Below the pieces are notes generated by a model, which saw only the letters and a program-made list of their open reading frames with translations, ran no database searches and was not told the DNA's origin. Made by a program: the position numbers and the translations under genes. A stretch of DNA of 64,000 nt from an uncultured Pseudoflavonifractor sp. (lineage in GTDB: Bacteria; Bacillota; Clostridia; Oscillospirales; Oscillospiraceae): positions 1-64,000 of the forward strand of contig CANEAY010000006.1 in NCBI GenBank assembly GCA_947425785.1. The letters are read 5' to 3'. Positions 50,984 through 59,657 of the stretch are shown piece by piece. Every line of letters begins with the position of its first letter. Within the stretch, counting starts at the first letter, position 1.

Positions 50984-52858
50984 TTATTCCAGTCCCAGGG
51001 GGATCAGCTTGCAGTAGTCCTCCAAGCTGCCGCCGGAACGGAAGCAGTCGATGATGGCCCGGCCCATGGGATGGAGCCGGGCGGTATCATAATCCCTCAG
51101 CTCCCGGTCAAAGAACTCTGCGAGGATCTTGGCTCCGGCGTCATAACCTTTCTGTCCCAGCCGCTCCTGAAGCTCCGGCCGGAGGAATTTGGGCGAGATA
51201 TACTGGCCGTCCACCTTCATCTCCTTCAGAGAGTAGCCCAGAATGGGACACCGGGCGGGAGAAAGGCGATCCATGCGGAAATTCACTCCGCCCCGGCGGG
51301 CCAGATACTCCCGGGCGATCCATTCGGCGGAGAAGCCGATGTCATAGATACCGATGTGTTGGTTGGGAATGAGAACATACTTGGTGTTGGGACAGTTCAA
51401 GATCTGCTCCATGAGCAGATTGGCCTGGGTCACCCGTTCCCCGGTGGCAAAGGGCCAATAGGAGCCCACCCCCTCGCTGGCCAAGGGCACATCGTCAACA
51501 ATGCTGGGGTTATTGTACCCTCTGGGGGCTACCAGCCGCCACAGCCAGGCCAAGGCCGGGGGCAGAATGTGCATCAGCCCCACAATACCGTAGCTGGGGT
51601 GCTCCGCAGTGGCGGGGGGCATCCGCACACCGAAGCTGCGCACGTCCACCTCCACCGGCTCCTTCACCACCCGGTCGATCATCCGCCGGGGAATGATGAC
51701 CCGGGGATTCGAGCAGGGGGTGCCGTCAGAATCCGGAGAGTGCTCCCAGAGCAGGCAGGTGGCCCTGGGCACCGCCTGAAGGTTGAAAAAGATCAGCGGC
51801 TCCTTGGTATGGATGGAGATACGCTCGTAAGTAGGGTCGGCGCCATACTCGTCGATGCCGTCCACCCGGACGAACCAGCCGTCCTCTCCGTCGGAGAGAG
51901 CCAGCTTGCCGCCGGCGCCCTGGAAGCTGGGACAGCACATGGCCATGTCGTCGGTGACCGGCTCAATGGTACAGGTGTCGCTCATACTGATGTAATGCCG
52001 GGTGCCGTTGACGGTGTTCACGCCCACCAGCACACGGCCGTCCTCCTCCCGGCGCACGTCCTGCAAAAGCTCGCTTTTGCCGCCGCCGGAGGCCCCCTCG
52101 TGCATCATCACCATCTCGTTTTCATAGGGGGTGATGATGCGGGCGGCGGAGGCGTGGGCAGTGACCCAGCCCTCCCGCTCTCCGATGTCCAGCAGAACGC
52201 TGTAGACCCCCTTCTTGGCGGAGGGGCCGGGATAGAGGTTGTAGGAAAATATCTCGTGCAGGGTATCACTGCGGCTGTGGACCACCACCTGCTTGCCGCC
52301 GAAGCGGGTATGGCGGAAGGGCGGCGCCACATAGATGACCGCCCGGGGGGTGAAGCTGTCCACGTCCCGGATGTTCACAAAGGCCTGGAGCTGGCTGAGG
52401 GCAAAGGCAAAGAAGGCGGCATTCCGGGGGCAGACCAGCACCGCCTCGTAGCCGTAGTCGTAGCCGCCCGCCTTGAAGGGCACCAGTACCAGCTCCTGGG
52501 TGGCAAGCCAGCGCATGGTCTCCTCCCGCACCTGGGCAAAGGGATAGCCATAGGTGTCCTCGAACCGGGGCTTGTCGGTGGGCTGGTCGTCGGCAATGCG
52601 CATACTGTCGGGATCCCGGCGGCGCATATAGTCCTCCTCGTAGTTCACCACCGCGCCGTTGCGGCAGCGCACCACGCTGGCCTCCTTCACAAGCTCTCCG
52701 TCCACCTCGTAGGCCACCTCGATACGGTCGCCCCGGTTATTGCCGAAGATGAGCTCATATAGGGTCTCCTTGCTCTCGGGGACAATGACGCTGGGGCTGT
52801 GCTCCACCACCTGGGCAAGCTCCTCGGGCAAGTTGAAGCGCTCCATCAGAATATTCAA
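50984..52858 (-). CDS. DUF4914 family P-loop protein, PEP carboxykinase-like
   Basis: A 624-residue soluble protein that matches what I recall of DUF4914. It carries MHEGASGGGKSEL near residue 270, a kinase-1a P-loop like that of PEP carboxykinase, and downstream DTCTIEP and FNLQAVPRATCLLWE segments. It may be a kinase or carboxykinase-like enzyme; no substrate is known. Start is uncertain: a TTG at 52858 lies 8 bases after GAGGG, while the ATG at 52846 lacks one. Cotranscribed with holA and rnmV. Confidence 0.78.
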   Translation of the reverse strand: MNILMERFNLPEELAQVVEHSPSVIVPESKETLYELIFGNNRGDRIEVAYEVDGELVKEASVVRCRNGAVVNYEEDYMRRRDPDSMRIADDQPTDKPRFEDTYGYPFAQVREETMRWLATQELVLVPFKAGGYDYGYEAVLVCPRNAAFFAFALSQLQAFVNIRDVDSFTPRAVIYVAPPFRHTRFGGKQVVVHSRSDTLHEIFSYNLYPGPSAKKGVYSVLLDIGEREGWVTAHASAARIITPYENEMVMMHEGASGGGKSELLQDVRREEDGRVLVGVNTVNGTRHYISMSDTCTIEPVTDDMAMCCPSFQGAGGKLALSDGEDGWFVRVDGIDEYGADPTYERISIHTKEPLIFFNLQAVPRATCLLWEHSPDSDGTPCSNPRVIIPRRMIDRVVKEPVEVDVRSFGVRMPPATAEHPSYGIVGLMHILPPALAWLWRLVAPRGYNNPSIVDDVPLASEGVGSYWPFATGERVTQANLLMEQILNCPNTKYVLIPNQHIGIYDIGFSAEWIAREYLARRGGVNFRMDRLSPARCPILGYSLKEMKVDGQYISPKFLRPELQERLGQKGYDAGAKILAEFFDRELRDYDTARLHPMGRAIIDCFRSGGSLEDYCKLIPLGLE

Positions 52859-52891
52859 AATAAGCACCCTCGCTTTCTAAAAAACAATGTT

Positions 52892-53929
52892 TCAGGCCGT
52901 TCTCTTCTCCGCCAGCTCCAGCAGAAGACCGGTGAGCAGTTCTCCGGCGTCCGCGCCGGTGGATTTCATGGCAAGGTCGACCTCTTCACAGCGGGTGACC
53001 GCCTTCCGGCACCAGGGCAGGGTAAAACGGCGGGCAGACTGGATGAGCTTTTCCGCTGTGGAGGCCCAGCCGATGCCCCACAGCTCCATGAGCCACTTTG
53101 CCCCTTTGCCGTTCTCAATGGCCAGCCGGGCGGTATAGAGCCGCCGCAGCTGCCAGCCCAGCATGGCCAACAGGCCGATGGGGGTCTCCTGCATATGGAG
53201 CAGGTCGGACATCACGGAAAAAGCCTTGTCGAAGTTCCCCATGGAAATGGCGTCGGTGAGCTGGAAAACCACCGCGTCCAGCTGGGGAGTGGCCACCGCG
53301 TCGATGTCCTGGCGGGTGACGCGCTCCGCCTTGGCATAGGCGCTGATCTTGCCAATTTCAGTGATAAGGCCGTTCATCAGATCGCCGCACAAAAACACCA
53401 GATACCGGGCATCATCGGCGGATATCTCGTGCCCCAGTGCTTTGAAGCGCCGCTGGATCCAGGTGATGAGCCCGTCGGGCCCCTGACGGGGGAAGTTGAC
53501 CTCCCGCCCCACCTCCTTCACCAGCTTGGCCAGCTTCACCCGGTTGTCCGGCTTGTAGGGGATGACATCATAGATGAAGATAAGGCACACATAGTCGGGC
53601 AGGTCGGAGAGAAGCTCCGCTAAGGCATCCTTATCTCCCTTATAGATATCGTAGTCGTAAACCTCCACCAAGGTGCGTTCGCTCATCATAGGCACAGCGT
53701 CCACCAGTTCCCGCAGCCGCTGGAGGGTAAAGTCTTTGGCGGGCAGGATATGGTGGTTGAATTCATCCAGGCCGCCGGTGAGGAGCTTCTCCCGCATCTC
53801 CTTCAGGCTGTGATCCCGGAGATATGCCTCCTCGCCATGAAAGATATAGAGCCGTCCAATGCTTTCCGAAGCCAGTTCCCTTTTCAGATCCCGGTAGCTG
53901 GTATCTTCGCTCTTTTTCTTGAATGCCAC
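52892..53929 (-). CDS. holA: DNA polymerase III delta subunit
   Basis: A 345-residue clamp-loader subunit. RLYIFHGEEAYLRDHSLKEMREKLL at the start is the typical delta opening; DEFNHHIL, LIFIYDVIPYKPDNRVKLAKL and the C-terminal helical collar (LLAMLGWQLRRLYTARL) follow. Length fits (E. coli 343). GTG start at 53929 with GGAGGGG upstream. It lies between a MATE exporter and the DUF4914 gene, all on the minus strand. Confidence 0.95.
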   Translation of the reverse strand: MAFKKKSEDTSYRDLKRELASESIGRLYIFHGEEAYLRDHSLKEMREKLLTGGLDEFNHHILPAKDFTLQRLRELVDAVPMMSERTLVEVYDYDIYKGDKDALAELLSDLPDYVCLIFIYDVIPYKPDNRVKLAKLVKEVGREVNFPRQGPDGLITWIQRRFKALGHEISADDARYLVFLCGDLMNGLITEIGKISAYAKAERVTRQDIDAVATPQLDAVVFQLTDAISMGNFDKAFSVMSDLLHMQETPIGLLAMLGWQLRRLYTARLAIENGKGAKWLMELWGIGWASTAEKLIQSARRFTLPWCRKAVTRCEEVDLAMKSTGADAGELLTGLLLELAEKRTA

Positions 53930-54012
53930 GGCGGCCCCTCCTTTTTACACAATGGTGACAGTATACCATATCCGTCGGCTTTTTGCAAGCAAACGGACAA
54001 GAACTTTCATTT

Positions 54013-55341
54013 TTACAGTAAATGCTTCTTTTCCCAGGCCCCGGAACGCCAACGCAGGAGAAAGAGCGCCGCCCGGATGCACTCGTCACAGGCCATGGCC
54101 GCCCACAGTCCCGGCAGTCCATAGCCAAAATGCACTGCGAAGAGCCAGCCGCAGCCCACCCCCATGGCCCAGGCGAAGATGATGCAGAGGGTGATGGGAT
54201 ACTTGATGTCCCCGCAGGCCTGGAGCACCCGGCACATGACCATGTTCACCGCCCGGCCCGCTTCCAGCGGGATCTCAATGAGCATGATGACCGGGGCCAG
54301 GGCCAGGATATCCGGGTCGGCGGTAAAGATGGAATAGACCGGCCGGGCCAGCAGGAAAAGAAGGGTGCTCACCGTCAGGGACACCGTCATGGAACCGATG
54401 AGGGCCCGCTTTACGCTCTTTCGGGTGCCGGGGATGTCCCCCGCCCCCATGAGCCGGGCCGTCACCACCTGGGCCGCTTGGGACAGGGCAGCGCCGAAGA
54501 GGTAGGTCACATTGGCGAACATATTGGCGTAGACCCGGGTATTCACCACAAATTGGGCAAAGCGGTTACAGATGGTCTGGATGCAGATTTGGGACATATT
54601 GTAGGAGAGGGACTCTCCCCCGGTGGGTACGCCGATGGCCAACAGGCGCTTAAATTGCTCCCAGGGAAAGGGCCGCAGTTCCTGAAAACGGATGGCCCGC
54701 CCAAACCGTCTGCGAAACAGCAGGGCAATGACCACCACGCCAACGAACCGGGACAGGTCGCTGGACACCGCCGCGCCCGCCACGCCCAGGGCCGGTATAG
54801 GCCCCAGACCGTTGATAAGGATGGCGTTGCCGCCGATGTTGAGGCAGTTCATCAGTACCGAGATGACCATGGTCTCCTTCATCATCTGACTGGAGCGGAA
54901 AAAGGCCACAAAGGTCAGATAGGCGGACTGGAACACCATTCCCGCCCCAATAATGCGCATATATTGGCAGGTCTTTTCGAAAATATCCTCGTGAACGCCC
55001 ATGAGCCGGAAAATGCCCGGACAGAACAGAATGAGAATGGCGCTGACTATCACTCCAAAGCCTACATTGGTCACCAGGGCCACGGTGTAGGTACGGTTGA
55101 GCCGGGCGGTGTCCCCGGCGCCTATGTATTGGGAGATGAGGATCGTGGCCGCCGTGCAGATGACAGAAAAGACCAACAGCACCAGGGCTGTCACCTGATT
55201 GGCGTTGCCGATGGCTCCTACTCCGCTGCCGTCCCGCCAGCCTACCATGATCTGGTCGGCATTGCCAACCAGCATTTGGAGCAAAAGCTCTATAAAAATG
55301 GGCCAACACAGCCCCAGAATGTTGTTTTCCCGTTGTTTCAT
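54013..55341 (-). CDS. MATE family efflux transporter
   Basis: A 442-residue exporter with twelve predicted helices in two similar halves. The first helix reads LGLCWPIFIELLLQMLVGNADQIMVG, and LISQYIGAGD near residue 70 and LGAAL-type ARLMGAGD near residue 288 are the family repeats. Substrate unknown; drugs or cationic compounds are typical. AAGGGGGCG lies 8 bases before the ATG. Divergent from the P1 peptidase gene. Confidence 0.93.
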   Translation of the reverse strand: MKQRENNILGLCWPIFIELLLQMLVGNADQIMVGWRDGSGVGAIGNANQVTALVLLVFSVICTAATILISQYIGAGDTARLNRTYTVALVTNVGFGVIVSAILILFCPGIFRLMGVHEDIFEKTCQYMRIIGAGMVFQSAYLTFVAFFRSSQMMKETMVISVLMNCLNIGGNAILINGLGPIPALGVAGAAVSSDLSRFVGVVVIALLFRRRFGRAIRFQELRPFPWEQFKRLLAIGVPTGGESLSYNMSQICIQTICNRFAQFVVNTRVYANMFANVTYLFGAALSQAAQVVTARLMGAGDIPGTRKSVKRALIGSMTVSLTVSTLLFLLARPVYSIFTADPDILALAPVIMLIEIPLEAGRAVNMVMCRVLQACGDIKYPITLCIIFAWAMGVGCGWLFAVHFGYGLPGLWAAMACDECIRAALFLLRWRSGAWEKKHLL

Positions 55342-55465
55342 TTGCCTGCGCCCCCTTGTGAAGCGTACTACGCAATTATACGGGCTTCCTCAAAAAAGGC
55401 AATGGGCGTTCCCACCAGATTTTGGGCCGTTCTATGCCTGTCTTTCCAACACTTTTTCCTCCCAC

Positions 55466-55494
55466 TTGACGCTGGCTCCTTTGGCGGGTACAAT
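55466..55494 (+). promoter_or_regulatory. Promoter of the P1 peptidase gene
   Basis: TTGACG (55466-55471), a 17-base spacer and TACAAT (55489-55494), 28 bases before the ATG. Both boxes have five of six consensus bases. Confidence 0.7.
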
Positions 55495-55522
55495 AGAGAA
55501 AATCCTTCCAGGAGGGAAAACT

Positions 55523-56566
55523 ATGAAACAGCTTCGCGCCCGTGACTACGGCGTTGTGGTGGGGACACTCCCCACCGGGACAAGAAACCAGATCACCGAC
55601 GTCCCCGGCGTCACGGTGGGCCACTGCACCGTGGACACAGATGAACACAAGACCGGGGTGACCGTCCTCCTCCCCTGCCCCCAGAACCCCTTCACCCACA
55701 AGCTCCCCGCCGCGTCCTTTGTCCTTAACGGCTTCGGAAAGAGCCTGGGGCTGGTACAGGTGGAGGAGCTGGGCACCCTGGAGACCCCCATCGCCCTCAC
55801 CAACACCCTCAACGTGGGCATCGTCCATGACGCGCTGGTGGAGTATATGATCCGCCGCTGTGAGGCGGAGGGCGTTGATCTGCGCTCGGTGAACCCAGTG
55901 GTCTGCGAGTGCAATGACGGCGGCCTTAACAACATTCAGAAGCGGGCCGTCACCCGGGAACACGTCTTTGCCGCCTTTGACGCCGCCGGCGACTCTTTTG
56001 ACGAGGGGGATGTGGGGGCCGGCAAGGGCATGGTCTGTCACGGACTCAAGGGGGGCATCGGCTCGGCTTCCCGTATCATGGATGTTGACGGCAGGGCTTA
56101 CACCATGGGAGCCCTGGTGTTGGCCAATCACGGCAGCATGGCCGATCTCACCATCCAGGGCGACCATATCGGCTCCCGGCTGGACGCCGCCAAGGCCGCC
56201 AAGGAGAGCGACGTGGGCTCCTGCATCGTCCTTCTGTGTACCGACCTTCCCCTGGACAGCCGCCAGCTGGGCCGGGTGGCAAAGCGGGCTTCGGTAGGGC
56301 TTGCCCGGCTGGGCTCCTACATCGGCCACGGCAGCGGCGAGGTATTCCTGGCCTTTTCCACCGCCAATCCCTTTGACCCCAATGAGACAGCGGCCACCCG
56401 CCAAGTGACCGCCTTCCATGAGGAGAAGATGGATATCCCCTTCCGGGCCGCCGCCGAGGCGGTGGAGGAGGCCATCCTCAACTGCCTTTTCACCGCCCGC
56501 ACCTGTACCGGCTGGGACAAAAAGACTGTCTGGGCTCTTTTGGAGCTTTGGAAGCCGGAGGGCTGA
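55523..56566 (+). CDS. P1 (S58) family N-terminal-nucleophile aminopeptidase
   Basis: A 347-residue protein of the DmpA/BapA type, enzymes that self-cleave and then release N-terminal D- or beta-amino acids. ITDVPGVTVGH at the start, VVCECNDGGLNN, GMVCHGLKGGIGSASR, and GALVLANHGSM near residue 198 (the predicted self-cleavage Gly-Ser or similar site) and IGHGSGEVFLAFST near 265. GGAGGG lies 5 bases before the ATG at 55523; the longer frame covers the promoter. Natural substrate unknown. Confidence 0.9.
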   Translation: MKQLRARDYGVVVGTLPTGTRNQITDVPGVTVGHCTVDTDEHKTGVTVLLPCPQNPFTHKLPAASFVLNGFGKSLGLVQVEELGTLETPIALTNTLNVGIVHDALVEYMIRRCEAEGVDLRSVNPVVCECNDGGLNNIQKRAVTREHVFAAFDAAGDSFDEGDVGAGKGMVCHGLKGGIGSASRIMDVDGRAYTMGALVLANHGSMADLTIQGDHIGSRLDAAKAAKESDVGSCIVLLCTDLPLDSRQLGRVAKRASVGLARLGSYIGHGSGEVFLAFSTANPFDPNETAATRQVTAFHEEKMDIPFRAAAEAVEEAILNCLFTARTCTGWDKKTVWALLELWKPEG

Positions 56567-56597
56567 TTTTTGCACCTCTTGAAACCTGTATCAATAA

Positions 56598-56630
56598 CAA
56601 AGGAGCGGCCCAGATGGGCCGCTCCTTTGT
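56598..56630. terminator. Bidirectional terminator
   Basis: A 13-bp stem (CAAAGGAGCGGCCC with GGGCCGCTCCTTTG, AGAT loop) between the convergent P1 peptidase and rubredoxin genes. T-runs are short on both sides, but the stem is very stable. Confidence 0.75.
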
Positions 56631-56634
56631 GTCG

Positions 56635-56793
56635 TCACGCCTTTTCGAACATATCCTTGCCCACTCCGCAAATGGGGCAGACCCAGTCCTGGGGCACCTC
56701 CTCCCAGGGTGTCCCGGGGGCTACGCCGTTGTCCGGGTCGCCCACCGCCGGGTCGTACACATACCCGCAGGGGCCGCAGACATACTTATCCAT
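56635..56793 (-). CDS. Rubredoxin
   Basis: A 52-residue protein read directly from the sequence: [15 protein letters not shown], then [27 protein letters not shown]. Two CxxCG knuckles (residues 6-10 and 39-43) bind one iron. It serves as an electron carrier, in anaerobes often in oxygen or peroxide detoxification. AAAGGAG lies 8 bases before the ATG and is formed by the last codons of spoIIR, so the two are coupled. Confidence 0.97.
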   Translation of the reverse strand: MDKYVCGPCGYVYDPAVGDPDNGVAPGTPWEEVPQDWVCPICGVGKDMFEKA

Positions 56794-56799
56794 ACTTTT

Positions 56800-57423
56800 T
56801 TACTCCTTTCCCAATTTTTCAGTCAGTTCATTCCAAAGCTCCAGGGCCTTGAAGCGCACTTCGTACCCCTCTTCCCCGGAGATGAGGCCCACCTGCTCCC
56901 CGGTAAGGCCTGCTGCTTCCGCAGCCTGCTGGCTCACCGAGTCCATGCATAGAGGCGGGAAAACCACGCACCACCAGTTGCGGCCCTCCCCTTCTCCCAC
57001 TGTGATCCGTAGGGCGCTGTAGCGGCCCGCGGGGAGGGAAAAGCCGGTATACTGCCGGGTGGGAAACCAGGCATCCTCCTCCAGGCCGGCGGTCACCGGC
57101 TGCCCTAACGCCACCTCTGCCCCGGCCCGGGCCAGTTCCTCCAAGTGGCTGCCCAGGGCCAGCCTGACCTCCTCCTGGCCCTGGACGTCCTCCAGCCAAG
57201 GCTCCGCCGCCGCCAGCACAGCGTCCCGCACCCGCAGCTTTACCAGCTGATCCTCCAAGGCGTCGGAGGCCCCAATGACATGGAGCCGCACCACCTTCTC
57301 CGACAATGCCTTTTGCTGGCCGGAGAGCCAAGTGCCCGTCAACGCCGCTATACACACTCCCATCAACAGGGCCAGCTCCCCGCGGCGGAGCTTATTTTTT
57401 CCTCGAGATGTCAAAATGGACAC
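56800..57423 (-). CDS. spoIIR: Stage II sporulation protein R
   Basis: A 207-residue forespore signal that activates SpoIIGA in the mother cell and thereby sigma-E. One N-terminal membrane/signal helix (about 18-36), VVRLHVIGASDALEDQLVKLRVRDAVL, and the hallmark GEGEGRNWWCVVFPPLC near residue 150. GTG start at 57423 is uncertain; an ATG at 57363 (MGVCIAAL) is an alternative, with the ribosome site unclear for both. The start lies in a hairpin (57416-57448), and a sigma-F-like promoter precedes it. Marks the host as a spore-former. Confidence 0.93.
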   Translation of the reverse strand: MSILTSRGKNKLRRGELALLMGVCIAALTGTWLSGQQKALSEKVVRLHVIGASDALEDQLVKLRVRDAVLAAAEPWLEDVQGQEEVRLALGSHLEELARAGAEVALGQPVTAGLEEDAWFPTRQYTGFSLPAGRYSALRITVGEGEGRNWWCVVFPPLCMDSVSQQAAEAAGLTGEQVGLISGEEGYEVRFKALELWNELTEKLGKE

Positions 57424-57448
57424 ACCCCTTCAAACAGAGTGTGTCCAT
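57416..57448 (-). promoter_or_regulatory. Inverted repeat over the spoIIR start
   Basis: ATGGACACAC and GTGTGTCCAT, a perfect 10-bp inverted repeat with a 13-base loop that contains the AAGGGG ribosome site; the GTG start codon lies in the 3' arm. In RNA it could hide the start; in DNA it could be an operator. Confidence 0.6.
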
Positions 57449-57475
57449 TGTATCCATATTTTGCAGGAGTTAATC
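57446..57475 (-). promoter_or_regulatory. Sigma-F-like promoter of spoIIR
   Basis: On the minus strand GATTA (57475-57471), 15 bases and GGATACAATG (57455-57446). The -10 fits the Bacillus sigma-F/G pattern GGnnAnAhTR at every fixed position; the -35 fits GYATA at three of five. spoIIR is a known sigma-F target. The -35 overlaps the ispE stop codon. Confidence 0.6.
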
Positions 57476-58336
57476 TGTTTCTGAACAAGAAATAAAGGTC
57501 TCCGGCCAAATTTCTTTCAATGCCGCATATGCCGCCAGCGCGCTTTCCTCTGTGGCATAAAGGCCGTAGACCACCGAGCCAGTGCCTGTCATACAGGCCC
57601 CCAAGGCCCCTCGATCCACCAGTTCGCTCTTCAGTTCCTCCACTACTTCCCGCCGCCGCTTGGGCAGGACTTCCTCGAAAACGTTATAGAGCCGCCGGGC
57701 CACGCCGGGCAGGTCGCCGGACTCCAGGGCACTCATCATCCCTGCGGTGTCCGGGCGGCCGTGGAGCTTCTGCCCATCCAGCTGGGCGAAAAGCTCCGGG
57801 GTGGACACGGAAAAGCCGGGTTTTACCAGCACTGCCCAGCATTTGGGCAGTGCCGGCAGGGGTGTCAGTTTTTCCCCCACGCCCTCCGCCAGAGCGGTGC
57901 CCCCCAGCACGCAGTAGGGTACATCCGCCCCCACGCATTCGCCGATCTTAGCCAGCTCCTCCCCGCTCAACCCCAGGCCCGCCAACCGGTTCAAGCCACG
58001 GAGGACGGCGGCGGCATCGGAGCTGCCCCCGGCGGTACCGGCACAGACCGGGATACGCTTGCGCAGATGGATGGTCAGCTTTCCCCAATCCGCCCCGGTG
58101 GCCTTTTGGAGACGTTGGGCCGCAATGACAGCCAGGTTTTTGTTGTCCGTGGGCAGAAAGCCCAGGTCGGTGGAGAGGCTTATCCCCTCCCCCGGTTCCA
58201 GGGTCAGAGTCACCTCGTCGGCCAGGGAGACGGAGGTCATCACCATCCGCATCTCATGGTAGCCGTCCTCCCGCCTTCCCAGCACGTCCAGGGTCAGGTT
58301 CAGCTTGGCGGGGGCGGTCAAAGTCAGGGCCTTCAT
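57470..58336 (-). CDS. ispE: 4-diphosphocytidyl-2-C-methyl-D-erythritol kinase
   Basis: A 288-residue GHMP kinase of the MEP isoprenoid pathway. APAKLNLTLDVLGRREDGYHE at the start, IPVCAGTAGGSSDAAAVLRGLN near residue 95 (ATP loop), and GACMTGTGSVVYGL near residue 257. The ATG at 58336 begins 1 base after the stop of the DUF1015 gene. Forms a unit with DUF1015, spoIIR and rubredoxin, with an extra promoter for spoIIR in its 3' end. Confidence 0.96.
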   Translation of the reverse strand: MKALTLTAPAKLNLTLDVLGRREDGYHEMRMVMTSVSLADEVTLTLEPGEGISLSTDLGFLPTDNKNLAVIAAQRLQKATGADWGKLTIHLRKRIPVCAGTAGGSSDAAAVLRGLNRLAGLGLSGEELAKIGECVGADVPYCVLGGTALAEGVGEKLTPLPALPKCWAVLVKPGFSVSTPELFAQLDGQKLHGRPDTAGMMSALESGDLPGVARRLYNVFEEVLPKRRREVVEELKSELVDRGALGACMTGTGSVVYGLYATEESALAAYAALKEIWPETFISCSETD

Positions 58337-58337
58337 A

Positions 58338-59621
58338 TCAGCGGATCTTCCGGGCTTCCAGATAATAGCGCTTGTCGTGAGCCTCCCCCATGGAGAAGGT
58401 CTTTCGGGGCAGGACGCCGCCATTCAGAATGGCCGGAAACAGCTCCACTTTGCTCAACGCCGGCAGGATGAAGCCAAGATTTCCCGGCTGGCGGGCCAGG
58501 TCGCAGGTCACACCCATGCCGTGGATGTAATCGATACTGCCTCCGTGCGCTTTGATGTATTCGTCCAGAAAGCTCTGAAGGGTGCCCACCGGCAGAGGTT
58601 GGACGGGATCGGGCACCGTGACGGCGCCCTCCCCACCGGCGTAGATATAGCGCAGGATATGGCCGGGGCCCTCCCCGCCATAAGCACCCGAAAAAGATTC
58701 CAGCAGAGAGCTGAGCAAGTCTTTTCCCTTGACGTTAAAAAGCACCCTGTGTATGGCCTTGAACTCCAGGGAGGAATCGTAAAGGTTTATCACTTCGCAC
58801 AAAGCATACCGGGCGGGCAGCTCCTTCCACCTCTCCTGGGGCACCAGCTTTTTCTGCCGCTCATAGCACTCCTTGGCCGTAGTGAGAGAGTGGTTCCCAT
58901 CTCCAACGGCAAACTGGAAGGGTATCTCCGCGCTCTGGGGGCCATACCGCTTCTCCATCGCCTGGGGGGAATTGAGGGCCTGGAAAGCGGCGGCGACCTG
59001 GGTCATGGTCGCCTCATCCAAAAGCCAGCCGGAGAGATGGCCGCCGCCAGTCATCAGGTCAAAATCATAGAGAAGTTCCAACTCCCCCTTGCGCGCCGCC
59101 AGCGGCTCGATGACCGTCCGCTCCGGGTCGTCGCACAAAAGCATGGCATGGGGCAGTTCAATGGGGGCGTTCTTCCGCACCGCCACCCGGGGCGGGATGC
59201 GGCTCATAACAGTGCCCTCCGTGGCCCGGACAGGCGTCTGGGCGTCCGGCTCGTAATCATACTGCTCCAGATCCAGCGCGCCCACCAACCCCCGGCGCAG
59301 CTTACCGTCCCGGAGCGTGCGCTCCACATAGACGAGCGCCCCCGGCAGCTCACGGAAGCGCCCCTCCCGGAGGTAGCGGGTCATGGTATTGTTGATCTCC
59401 ACGATGTCCGTCTCCACGTTGGGGCCGTCCAGGCAGCTCTCCGGTAAGATCAGCCGAAGGGCAGAGGGCGCTCCGCCCACGATCTGCTCCACCTCCGCCC
59501 AGTACTCCGGCTGGGAGACATATTGGTCACAGGCCACCACTGCCCACTTACTGTATTCACAGTCCCTGGGCAGCAGGATATCAGCCGGCCCGAAGGCCAG
59601 GCCCTGGAATCGTTCATCCAT
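58338..59621 (-). CDS. DUF1015 family protein
   Basis: A 427-residue protein of DUF1015 (SerK-related). The family hallmark AVGDGNHSLTTAK lies near residue 243. The family includes serine kinases in archaea, and it is often found with serine-pathway genes in Clostridia. Here thrH, which can act as phosphoserine phosphatase, lies directly upstream, consistent with that link, but the activity is not shown by sequence. AGGAGGGG lies 7 bases before the ATG. Confidence 0.88.
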   Translation of the reverse strand: MDERFQGLAFGPADILLPRDCEYSKWAVVACDQYVSQPEYWAEVEQIVGGAPSALRLILPESCLDGPNVETDIVEINNTMTRYLREGRFRELPGALVYVERTLRDGKLRRGLVGALDLEQYDYEPDAQTPVRATEGTVMSRIPPRVAVRKNAPIELPHAMLLCDDPERTVIEPLAARKGELELLYDFDLMTGGGHLSGWLLDEATMTQVAAAFQALNSPQAMEKRYGPQSAEIPFQFAVGDGNHSLTTAKECYERQKKLVPQERWKELPARYALCEVINLYDSSLEFKAIHRVLFNVKGKDLLSSLLESFSGAYGGEGPGHILRYIYAGGEGAVTVPDPVQPLPVGTLQSFLDEYIKAHGGSIDYIHGMGVTCDLARQPGNLGFILPALSKVELFPAILNGGVLPRKTFSMGEAHDKRYYLEARKIR

Positions 59622-59657
59622 GGCAGATCCCCTCCTATGTAAATGGGCCTGAAGCTC

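Noticed and set aside
50468..52762. A 764-codon plus-strand frame opposite the DUF4914 gene
   Set aside because: Antisense shadow with Gly/His-rich composition and no ribosome site.
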